From NCBI GenBank assembly GCA_964035795.1, contig OZ038320.1, positions 4,155,896 through 4,219,895 of the forward strand: a stretch of DNA of 64,000 nt, read 5' to 3'. The DNA comes from Pterobdella sp. o SKG-2022 (lineage: Eukaryota; Annelida; Clitellata; Hirudinida; Piscicolidae). Shown one piece after another: positions 16,401-29,200 of the stretch. A program made the translations under genes and the position numbers. Numbering within the stretch: the stretch's first letter is position 1; every line of letters starts with the position of its first letter. The notes under the pieces are model-generated. The model was not told the origin of the DNA, did not search any database, and saw nothing but the letters and a program-made list of their open reading frames with translations.

Positions 16401-19400
16401 CGAAATATTAATTAACCAAAAATTCAAAGGCGCAAATTGTTATTTTATTGATAAGCATTATGCTGCATCATATTTACGTGGTAATTACTGCTGAGTTATA
16501 AGCTTCCTTCATTATGAACCACGACAGGTTTAAACGGTTGATATATAAGAAGGCTTGAATTGATAAAAGATTCTATACACTGTATTCGGAATACAATTAA
16601 TCCTATTATAATTGTATATAATATTACTGATTTTTTCGATCATCATAACTCATGAATGGTATGTAGGTATTATACTTGTTAATATAAAAAACTGTGAAAT
16701 TCATCAAAAAGAATCAATCTGAATTAATACTTTGGTTAAGTCCAATAATATTTTTTTAACAGTTTAGGGATTTATCAAATACTTAAAGAATCGACTCATA
16801 TAAATATATTTTTTTCTAATTGAGTTGCATGATTTCCGATAATTTTCTCAAAAGACTTGCAAATGTTGGAGCTGTGCTAACATATATCAGCTATTCATGA
16901 GGATGCATGATAAATGAGACCAAGCTAACTGCCACAGTTTCCTCAAGTTTAACTTAAGCTCAGTAATGGTTCTTATTCAATGCTATTTGTTCAGTGTTAA
17001 AAAAATTTTATTTTATTACAATGATTAACTAATTAACAAGTGGTGAGAAAAAACTATTAAATTTCATATGAATAGTGTTGAACTGGAAAACAAAAAAAAA
17101 TAAAAAAAAACGTCTATTCAAATTTTACTCCGACAATCAACCAGCACCAAAGCAGTTTAAAAACTATTTAAAAACCCAAACTCAAACCGCTTTTAAATCT
17201 TGGATCTCCTAATTGTTGTTTGAACAAGTAGCAACGGATGGATTTATGAGCAGCAAGATTTGTGTTTGGCAGTTTGAAAGTTCGGAGCCTTCCTTATATT
17301 ACCCCAGCCATTAAACACTTTCCACATTATAGCAATTGATTTAGAAGTACATTATGTGGTAATTAAGTAGAGTTTTTGTAGGGTAACGTGATATATGTAT
17401 AGAAATTGTTTAAAAATAAATAAGTTTTTTTTTCATTCATACAGAAAGTCAAAGTCTGAGTGACTTTAATTAAAACCCGAACGGCTTTCAAACGAGAAAT
17501 TCAATTATAACTACAATATCATTTATCACTACACCATCAATTAAGTCTCCTAGCAACCATCAGTTGCGTGCTTAGCAACCATTTTTTGAAGTCATCGAGC
17601 TCATACGTCATCGTTGTTTGAAGGCTTACGTCATAACAAGCGCAACCAATGCACCTGAGGAAGAAAACATTACTGCTATAATAACAGGTCCCTGTTTACA
17701 TCAAGAACAATATCATAATAAAAAAAATATTATAACAAGAAAAAAATATCATAATAACAGAATAATATTATAATAAAAAAAAACAACATCATAATAATAA
17801 ACCATTGTAACAATAGAATGTCATAATAAATTAATGAAGCCTGATAAAAATTTTGAAGCCAAGAAAGATTTTGTGAATCAACTTGTGTTTATTATTATTT
17901 CTTTCATGTCATGAAATTTTTTCTGGCTATTAATAAATAAAAACAACATTTTTTTGACCTGTTGGTAAAAACGAACCATTAGAACAACAAAGATTTCAAA
18001 AATTCAGCATGATATAACTAAAATAATGAAAAAAAATAAATTGAACTATTTAACTAAAAAAAATCAATAATGAAATTTAAACACCAACAATATCTAAATA
18101 ATAACAAAAATAAAAATGGAAAACCGCAACAATATTCAAGTTACATCCATGACACAAACACGGTTTGAAACTCCTGAAATCTACACAAAAAGTTACCACT
18201 GAATGTCTATTATTTCGTAGAAAGAACAAAAATATTAAAATTCAAAACCTTAAACCCATGCTCATGATTCCAATTTATAACGATATTTGATGAGTTTGAA
18301 ATTTTTATGATATTATATAGAACCATACAATATGAATCTTTTGTAACACCCCATAGCACTTTTCTTCTTAAATTCTTATAATACACCCTAGAATTATTTT
18401 TTTTTCTGGATTTATCATATCATCCCTTAAAATGATTTTATCGGGACCTTTTATCCTACTCATAAAACCATTCTATCTGTATTTCTTATGTTACTCCATA
18501 GAACCATAGAAATCCTAAAGTACCCTTCATCTGAACCTTTTCATACCCCCATGTATATCAGCATCAACTTAACAATACTTTGTATATTGTTCATGTTTTG
18601 TTGAAAGAGTTGTTAAGTTGTTATGATAGGTGTTAGTAGACTTCAGGAAGTTTCAATTGAAAACTCAAGAACTATAGTTGCTACCTTGTGAAATTCGAGT
18701 CTGAAGAGTAGTAGCAAATACACGAAAAAATCGAAATAATTGACTATTTTTCTCACAGTGAAAATGATATTCTGTTATGAAAAAAGCTTTGGTAATAAAA
18801 TAGCCAAATATTTTTATTTTGCATGTATTTTGTATAATATAATTACAACTTTTATACCCTGGTTTAAAACCGTTTTATAAAATTCCCTCCATCAATTAAC
18901 AAATATCGGTAAATTGATTCATTCAAAAAGCAAAACAGTAATTTGAGTTTCAATTTTTTGAGTTCATTACGAAGTTTCTAATTATATTTCGTTGGACGTT
19001 CAGGCCTAAATAAACTTCCACAAAAATAAACACTGCGAAACGTAAGAGATTGCAAAAAGTTCAGACCGCTGTAAGGTGGTATAACGCTTATATTAGATTC
19101 AATTTATTTATATTTGTTTTTCATTGAATTCATCAGTTATTGTATACTATTCTTAAGTAGTTATTAGAAAATAAGTGTGTGTTGTAACATAAAATAAATC
19201 CTATTATTATCGTTATTAACCTCCCAACACTTGACTGATGTCTACAAACACTCTAAACTCTATAGCATTATGACAAGCTTTTTAACTATTTATGGCTTCA
19301 TTCTTCCATCAATCAATCTTCCACTTATTTGAATATCCATCGATTTATCCACCATCCATCATTCCGTTAATACTTCAATTCTTTTTCTATCTTCATCTAT

Positions 19401-22400
19401 TTAACCACATCTATCCATTCATCTGTCTATTTATCCATCCATAAATCTAGCCATCTTTCATCCATTCTTCCATTTATCCATCCATCCATCCATCATTCGT
19501 AACAAGTGCATAAATCATAACCCCTTTAACGGCTTTTCGCCCATAAACCTGTTCATGAACTCTATCATAAACCCTAACATCTCACCTCCCATCAATCACC
19601 CTATAGACAAACTATTTATCCACGCTTTTGATATTTCACTTATTATATTATGCATTAAACCCGCTAATTTATCATGATCATTTAGACTTTCAGACTGGAT
19701 AAATAAACCTTATTTTACCTGGAATATTTCAATTCATTATTGTTTTGTTATTTCTGTTTATTTATTTTTTATTTTTATTTTTTGATATTTTTGTATCTAA
19801 TCAATTATGGTTGTTTGTATTTCTGCGGCATCGTTTATGATAACCCCATTAGAAGAACGAAAATTCCCCATGATAACAGTTACCGACATTAATACTAGCT
19901 TCATTTATCTTTTTTTTTTCACTATTTTTTGTACTATATTGCAAAAAATTATTTTTTTTTCTAAATTTAATTTAATTATATATATATATATTTAATTAAA
20001 TTGTACTATATTGCAAAAAATTATTTTTTTTTCTAAATTTAATTTAATTATATATATATATATATATTTAATTAAATTGTACTATATTGCAAAAAATTAT
20101 TTTTTTTTCTAAATTTAATTTAATTATATTTATTAATAATAGTATCTTGAGTTTAAAAATACATTAAATTAAACTTTAAAAGCCACAATAATAAAAAGAA
20201 ATTATATAGAGTTATGAAAGAAATAATATTACGCTAGGTATTACAAACGCATTTAAAAAACTGACGATTATGATTTATTCCTAATGAAATTAGCGTTTAT
20301 GAAGGTTAACATGGGAGATTTAAATTTGATGATATTTAGAATTCCATATCAAAAAACACAAGTTTTAAAGGCTGTGAAAAAAGTTAATACTAAGGCTGAT
20401 AAAGTAAATGTGCCCACGACTGGACTTTGAAAATTAGCAATAAACTTAGTAAAAGTCAAAATGAACGAAAAATTATATAAATTATGGACTAAAACATTGG
20501 AAAACGTTGTCAATGGAACTGATGATGTAGGTTAACCTTACGAAAACTCCATGCAAGATTTTGCTTTAATAAATATTTGTGTTTGTTTTCGTACTCATGT
20601 AATATTTAACTCAATTCAGTTTTTGATCCATCTATCTTTCTCCCTCCTTCTTGAACTTCCCATGCTACAAGTTAAAACATTGCCGATCAAAAAGCAGGCT
20701 AATACAAAAGCTATTATGTTTTTTTTGAATTTTTAATATTTAATAGAAGGCTTAAATTTTCGAAGTATTTTAAAATTTCTTTTCATATATATTAGAGATA
20801 AATTTTTCAAACAACAACTTCACTACCATCATTTCATTCCTTCTTTTCTCCACCATTTTTTATTCATTTATTTCGTCCTTCTCTTCCTTTTCCTCCTTCT
20901 CCTTCTCCTCTTCCTCATCTTACACCCTAACAGTCTTATCTTTCCTAGTAGCTTAATTTCAATATTTCTCGTCTTACATTCCTACTCAGTTTCCTCTGAA
21001 TCTTGTGCTTATAAAAAATTCTGTCTGCGAACCAATCTATTCCAATTATATCTACTTCACAGTTTGAACACCTTTTCAAACGGTTTTTATGCATTTTTAA
21101 ACTCAAACCACGACTTTGTACTGTTTTGCTGTCTACTATATCTTTGTTATGAGATATTTATTTAAACATAAAATTTTTGTGGTTTTATACATCAGAATGA
21201 AAGAATTTTGAATAATTCAATTTTTAAGAAAAACTACCTAGTTTTATAATATGAGAAACAGGTATTTATATGTTATAGGTTCACAAGATATTGTTTATCC
21301 TATAGGAGAAATTACTATTCATTTGTATATTTATCACTTTGGTTTTTTGATACCTATCATATTTCGTTTAAATCAAGATTTTTTATACTTCGTATTGTGT
21401 TATAATTTTTCGTCTTTTATTTCTCCTCCACGTGTGGCTATTACCGCTAAGTTTTGTAGAATGAGGATTTAACTATCTCATATTAGCTGAAGTATGCTTT
21501 CAAAAGCCCAAGATGGCGGTTCCTTATTCTTAACATCGGAGATAAACTCGCTTTATTGTCGTTACGACTTACTTCATCAGAAGACCGCGGCAAGATAGAT
21601 TTGATACGCAAGATTACTTTAGTGAATAGGATTGAAGTTTTTGATTCAGTATTGTTATTATATAAGGAATTAAGCATTTTTTATTTTACCAAAACTAATT
21701 TCTCATTGTGGAAAGATTTAAACTATATAGCTTTTTTTAATGTTACTTTTAATAATGATCTCTTGTTCATAAATGCTATTTATATTTTTGCTCGTGTTAT
21801 CCATACTAATTCTTCGATGAAATTATCACCAGACCTATTATTATCAGTTACTACATCTCAATAAAATTATTATTATTATTATTATTGTTGTTGTTTTTGT
21901 TGTTGTTATTATTGTTATTATTGTTGTTATTATTATTGTTATTATTGTTGTCATTATTATTATTGTTATTATTGTTTTTATTATTGTTGTTATTATTTTT
22001 ATCATTATTTTTTTTTTTCTCATAAACTTATACTCATTATTCTTTCTAATATGATTCTATATCATCTACTTCTTGGTAATTCTTTTATTTCGGCATAAAC
22101 CCAAGGTTTCATCTTACACTCATTTCCAATTATCTCTCAATCATCTGTTATCTTCCCTTTAGTGTTGCCATGTGATACTATTAAGATAACATTTATACGA
22201 GTTTCTCCATACGTGGAAATTGAAAAATAATCAAGTTAACTGCATCTCTGTTGCTTTAAGTATGTTGGTAAGTTCATTTCAATTGGATACCACTAATGTT
22301 TTAATATATAACTGTTATTTGACAACATATGTAGTGTTATTTATTGATATGTCAAACATTTTTACTTTCATGTTGGCAACTTTGCATACTTTATTTATTA

Positions 22401-24685
22401 AAGTTTAAATTTTAAATAAACTGAAAAACTTCTCAAGAATAAGTCTATTTTTTAGTTTTTTTCTGGTTTTTTAAATGAAAGCGTCAGTAGATAAAATGAA
22501 AACATAATTTATATATTAGTAATATCATTAGCATAATATTTTGTTGAAACAACAAAACTAAAGATTGTTTTCTTAGATTTTTTGACTTTTTCCTACTTAA
22601 GTCATCAAACCTTGCTTTGACTTATCCAAGCAATGAGCATCTGATGACGATTTCTGGATAAATTGAAAAGCTTTTTAATTAAAACCAGTGTGTTAGAACT
22701 TTCTTTTATTTCTTGTAGGTTAATATGCTGAAAAATTAATGTTTACCAAATCTCAATAGTAATAAAGCTACAAGCTAGAAAAACAGTTATAAGCCTGAAT
22801 ACACATAATTATTATATTAAAACAATTATAAAGATATCCGTATATATGTAATAAGAACAGTCATTTGCATCTACCTNNNNNNNNNNNNNNNNNNNNNNNN
22901 NNNNNNNNNNNNNNNNNNNNNNNNNNNNNNNNNNNNNNNNNNNNNNNNNNNNNNNNNNNNNNNNNNNNNNNNNNNNNNNNNNNNNNNNNNNNNNNNNNNN
23001 NNNNNNNNNNNNNNNNNNNNNNNNNNNNNNNNNNNNNNNNNNNNNNNNNNNNNNNNNNNNNNNNNNNNNNNNNNNNCGTATCTATTTGAGCATTGGTCAC
23101 CGACACACAAAAGCACAAATAAGAAGCAACCTGCGATTGATTGCTGCTGAAGTTTTCATAGCTGCCCGCTATAAAAATGCCTTTGGGTCTGCGTGTGTGA
23201 GATGGTCGAGTTGAATATATTAATAAACTCAGCCGACCATTTGAAGTTAATATCTATCTATATATAGAAATATATATATATATAAATTTAAATAATATCT
23301 TTAAGAACCTTTGACACAGTTTAATTGCTGTAAAAAGCGCGCTATAAAAACGTAGAAAATTATAATTTAATATTTTATATAATTGAAAATTTTAAACTAG
23401 GTTAGTCTAGTTAATGGTAATATCCTATGAGTATAACTTTTTTTGCACTGATGGCTCCTGGTCTCCTTGGTGAAAATATGAAAATTTCCCAAAAAATAGA
23501 TTTGCTCGTAAACACACATAAAAAATGAACCAATAACTAAAAACCAAATCTGGGAACTGATGCTTATAAAGCTTAAAGATGATAAAACCTGATACTTATT
23601 ACATTATGACGAATTAAGCAGAAGAACATTCAAAAAAATAAGAACTTTTTTATACACATTTTATAGATTACATTTATAACTTCATATAATGCTTCAATTG
23701 AAGTTTTGCTTTTAACTGAAGTCGTTTCATAGTCGTTGTTAAGCCGTGCTTCATTTGAAGTTTTGCATTTAAGTCGTGTTTAGACGCATACTTATCATGC
23801 AATCCCTCAACGTCTCGTCAACGGTGATAGTAAGTAAATGTTTCAACTTACAACTGATAGTATGAAGTTTGACGCACAAATGAAAACACAGCTTTTGCAA
23901 TTTATAAAGCGCCAAGATATAAATGAAGCGAGTCTAAATTAATACGGGATTTTCATGTGATGGCGTTTTGTTAATCGAGATGGGACTTGTCTTACATTGA
24001 GAAAAGATTAAAAACAAGGTTGATTTATTTAATAAAAAATTAATTTATATTTGATATCTTTGGATAGCAAAAAAAAATTAGGGATGTAAAAAAAATTAAG
24101 AAAGTTTCACATCATCAAGAAAATTATCGATGGTTTATGTAGGAAATAATAGTATTTGATAGGAAAAAGATAATAGCAACAGAAACAGAGAAATATTTAA
24201 AAAGTTGAGAACTATTACTATTTGTGATTGGTTTTATATTTTTCAAATAAAACAATTAAAATTAATATAAATCAAACACCGCTATTCATTTTATTTGACT
24301 AAATCTACTCATTTTTGTTATGATAATATTTAAAAAAAGCGCAAGGATGAAGATGCTAATTATAATAATTAAAAAAAACTAAAAATAGAAATTAAGCTTA
24401 AATCAATAAATAAGATAGTAAATAAAAAGTTAATTATAGAAAAAATAATAATAAAAAAAATTATAAATATTATTAAGGTTATTAATAAGCAAAAGTAGCA
24501 ACCACACCGATTGCCACTGTAGCAACATTTCCTGAATTCCTTGCCTTAATTACCTTTCTTTGATATATTTTTATTCATTATTCGCCGCAATATCCATCAT
24601 CCCAGTTATGAAATACGATATTTCAGCAAATATATACATGAAAAAATATATATTACTGGGATGTAAACAAAAACACATACGTACA

Positions 24686-24741
<56 letters not shown>

Positions 24742-26158
24742 CACACACGCACACACACTTACACACACACACATAAACACACACATACAAGGTAGTTGTT
24801 GAAATCACTCACGCTCCTCCAGACAACACATTCATCATCCACATAAACACATGATCACATCTACACCACACATATTTCTGCACGCACACACATCCGTAAA
24901 TACTACATACAAAATATAAAATTATTTGCTCCAAAAATACTAACTTGTTAAAACTACAATAAACCAAAATACAGATACATTTACAAAAACAAATCAACAT
25001 AATTAGAAGAATAGAGACAAACACACAGGAATACCATCACAAAAGCTTGTATGTAACAGTTGAAAGAAGGAAGTTGGTTTATAAGTGATGATGATGATGA
25101 TGATGACGATGACGATGAGAATGATGATGAATATGGTGGTGGTAAAGGTGGTGATGATGATAAGAGTGGAAAAAATAATGATGGTTGTGGCGATGAGAAA
25201 GATAATGATAATGTTGATGATGTAGATGATGTTTATTACTGTTATTACCATAATTTATGATATTATTAATGATGATGATAATTATAGAAATTCAAATATT
25301 AGTGAAAAACATTTACTAATTACATATTACAAATTTTGATATTAAAAAATCTACCAAACATTGATAAGCTAATGAAAAATTTTGTTTTATTCTTTGCAGT
25401 AAAATTCCTCTATAAAGCAACACTCTCGTTGTCATGAAGTCCAACAGAAATAGAGAATAAATAATATTAAACAACTAAATGAATCAAAATGTCTTTAAAG
25501 ATTTGAATGGCAAACAAAAATAACTGAAAAACACGTAAAAGATTAATAAACGTATCAAGATGTAAACCTTCATTTAAAGTGTTTTTTCATGTCGTTTCCT
25601 TACCATCTTCAGGTTAAAATACACTTATATAAAAGCTACTTAGAATGATCATCATTGGTGGAGCTCCTTACCATTGTACTTTAACTCATTGGGGGGAATG
25701 ACACAAAAGCATGCTAAGCACAAAATGTGATGGTCTTGTAACGTAATGGTTTGGTAAGCTGTAATGGTATTTATACCGCTAATGAAATCTCAATGTTTAG
25801 CGTATGTTTTTATTGAAATGTTATATAGTTATATGTATGAGAATATTTAGTTTTAACTATGATAAAAAATTAAAATACGTTATAATAAATTATTAGTTAT
25901 ATAATATGAAAAACAACAATAATATTATTATAAATAAGAATCTGAATAAATGATAATAGAAATAATATTGATGGCTACAATGAAAAAATAATCATAGCAA
26001 TAATAAAAACAACAACGAAACAATAATGGAAATAATATTGCAATAAAACAATGGAAAGAGGAAAAGAAATATCTACTGGTGGTTGGTAATTTATAGACAA
26101 GTCTGTACAGGAAGTCACTGACTTACTTTCATCTTGTGTGTGTGTGTGTGTGTGTGTT

Positions 26159-26207
<49 letters not shown>

Positions 26208-29200
26208 TTTTTTGTTTGCGTGGGTATGTGTGTTTGCATGTTTAAGTATACAATCATATTTATGTGCATGCACGTGCTTATAAACACACACGTACAGTCA
26301 CTACATCACACAGGATAATGTTTCATTGTTAAGGAAACTGCCAAAACTTTGTTTCAATCTGATTTACAAGCAAATGAATCTCAGATAATGCCACAAAGAG
26401 GCTTTGTTGAAACTTGAGGAAATTTGCCAAGTCTTCCGCTCATTTGTTTCATTATTATTATCAGTAGTATTCTGTTTATTATTGTTTTTTCAAATTATTT
26501 TTATATAAGGTTGTTAATGCTTTTTAAAATATTGAAAAGTTATTTTTTCAATAGATACTATTACTTTTTTTAATTGCGACTTTTTGTTATTGCAGCTTTA
26601 TTATAGCTACTGTGAGCAATTTTATTAAAAATCTGTTATTTATAAAAAAACCGATGTATCGACCCTGCACTTCAAAATGGTATTATAGTTTTAGCCATTT
26701 TTATACAAGTAGAAGCATGAACTAAAACAAGACATGCTACGGTTGAAAAAGAGCTTGCAAATAAAAAAATACACGTTGTGCATACAAATATATGCAGACA
26801 AGCACAACCACAAAAACAAAAAAATCAAAATATTTTCAAACACAACTATGTGCACAAACAAACTATTAGAAAAAAACAACGTTTGGACAAACAAGAAAAA
26901 CAAACGCATCATATAACACACAAGCAAAGATAGAAGCATACATACATGAAGCATAAAAAACAAAACCACACATACACACATGTAAAAACGCATAAATACA
27001 ACCAAAAAAAATAACACTACACATAAAATCACACATACAATAATATACACGTACAAGCATACAGACATGCAACCAGTGGCGCTTAAATATGTGGCTAATT
27101 GCGCAATTGATTGGAAGTGCGCAATTTCACTGTGTCATTTCCGCATCATTTCAGTCTTCATTCTTTTTATTTTAGACTTTTTTTTTGTTGCTATCGTTAG
27201 TATTTTTTATTCTCATTATTTTTATTACATTTGTTGTTTTTTTCAAAAATAAGGCTACTTTATTGTTGTTATTTTTTCTATTATTGTTGATGTTTTTATT
27301 ATCATTGCTGTAATTACCGCCTGATCCCAGCCCAAACTCTTCATCGTTTGTTATTTTTCAATCTTTTTTCTATTGTCTTCATGTTTTAATGTTCGCTTGA
27401 CTTTCATTGAATTTCATATTTCTCCAATGTTCTTTTATTCTTTATGATTCTCAAAACGATCGTCAGTCATTACTAAATACTTATTGAGAATATTTGTTTA
27501 GATGAAGCATAAAATGCGTCTAATTTTCTCAATATGAAAATTGAAACATATTATAAGATTTTTAATATTTTTTTTAAAGCTATGAAAATTTTATGGCTTT
27601 TTAAATGACGTAGAAGACATTACTCGAAATTTACTATATACTGTCATAAACTAAAGACAGCAAAAATTTAATATTAAAAAAACAAAATAATGAAAAAGTT
27701 CGAACAGTACTTTCAAGCTAAGATACTATTAATTTCTGAAAATTATTTATTTGGTCAGTTGAGGTTTGCTAAACACAAATTATTATTTTTAGAAATAAAT
27801 AGCAAATACTAAAACGATCAAAAAACAAACTTTCAAATGTTATAAGAATTATAACAAAAAAAAGTATCAAAAAAGAAATAAAAAAACTTATGAAAATGAT
27901 GAAAATTGTGAAAACATTGTGAAGATAGAGAGAAAGAGGTAGAGAGAAAAAGGTAGGGAGGAAGAGGTAGAGAGGAAGAGGTAGAGAGGAAGAGGTAGAG
28001 AAGAAAAGGTAGAGAGAATAAGGTAGAGAAAGAGCTAGAGAGGAAGAGGTAGAGAGGAAGAGGTAGAGAGGAAGAGGTAGAGGGGAAGAGGTAGAGAGGA
28101 AGAGGTAGAGAGGAAGAGGTAGAGAGGAAGAGGTAGAGAGGAAGAGGTAGAGAGGAAGAGGTAGAGAGGATAAGGTAGAGAAAGAGGTAGAGAAGAAAAG
28201 GTAGAGAGAATAAGGTAGAGAAAGAGGTAGAGAGGAAGAGGTAGAGAGGAAGAGGTAGAGAGGAAGGTGTGAGGTTAAGAGGGTTAAAGGCACCTCTGAC
28301 CGATCGACCGTTAATATGCTAACATCAAAGCCACTTTCAAACGGTGTGTCTAAACGATCCATTACCGAAAATATTTTTTTCGTTGTTTATTGGTTGATTT
28401 TTAGGTAATTGTTTTTATGACTTGCGGAAGAAAAAGTGTGGAAAAGTTTAGTGAGGAGTGAAGATGAAAACGAGTGGCTGTACTTTATACCTAGATCGTA
28501 AACTAATTATTATTCTATTATTTTGTATCACTTTTTCAAAGGATTGGGAATTTTTAAAAGTTAATTTATTAAGTTTTAACATAACACATTTGAATCTGAC
28601 AAAAGAAAATGAAAAATGTATAATGAATTTTGATAAAAAATGAACAAATTTTATGAGTTTTAATTAAAAAATAGACAAAAATTATAATAAATCCTACTTA
28701 CAAAAAGAAAAATTCAAAGCTGAAAATTGTTTAAAAACATATTTATAATTTTTATATAATTATGTTTTGAATTTTCATTTACAACCTCCAGATCACAAGA
28801 CGATTCCTATCAAAAGTGAACTTAGCGACCAAGAAGCAACAAGAATTCGTTTGCCTAGCCCTAATGATGACTTCTATAAAACGCTAATAACTCCACAATG
28901 TAACACTTCACCACACAAATCTTATCATAAACAGTTTCAATCGAACTTGCAAAACTTCATTAAACACCCTTACACATCCTCACATCCAGTGCTCTCACAT
29001 CCTTTCTCTTTCTTTATCCATAAAACATTGCCGATTCTTCATAACAACTTACATTCTAGCAATATTTGCTCTTCTTTTCAAAATTCTTTCTTCACTAATC
29101 ATCACGTTGAAGCCAAAACGAACGACAATGCGTGTTATAAAGATGAAAATAATAACGAAATTTACAATGAAACTATCAAAAACTATTATGAAAAAACATC

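Larger units (their letters stand above)
13623..28791 (+). other. 15.2-kb first intron of the ETS gene
   Basis: It holds no coding exon that I can support. Contents are AT-rich sequence, CATC-type tracts, trinucleotide and dinucleotide repeats, two minisatellites, a 200-N gap and a few less AT-rich islands (about 16430-16560, 16840-17000, 17500-17720, 23080-23240) that could be regulatory. Length and repeats are unlike the introns of the other genes here, which are mostly 0.1-1 kb. Confidence 0.6.

Noticed and set aside
24560..25260. Thr/His-, Cys/Val- and Asp-repeat frames
   Set aside because: AC and GAT microsatellites; no splice sites connect them to a gene.
16938..26425. TTTCCTCAAGTTT shared in inverse orientation at about 16.94 and 26.41 kb
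   Set aside because: A 13-base match between two sites in 64 kb of biased sequence is expected by chance.
27769..28362. 197-codon minus-strand open frame rich in Leu/Ser/Tyr/Phe
   Set aside because: It is the complement of the 14-bp purine minisatellite; periodicity of three units explains the open frame.
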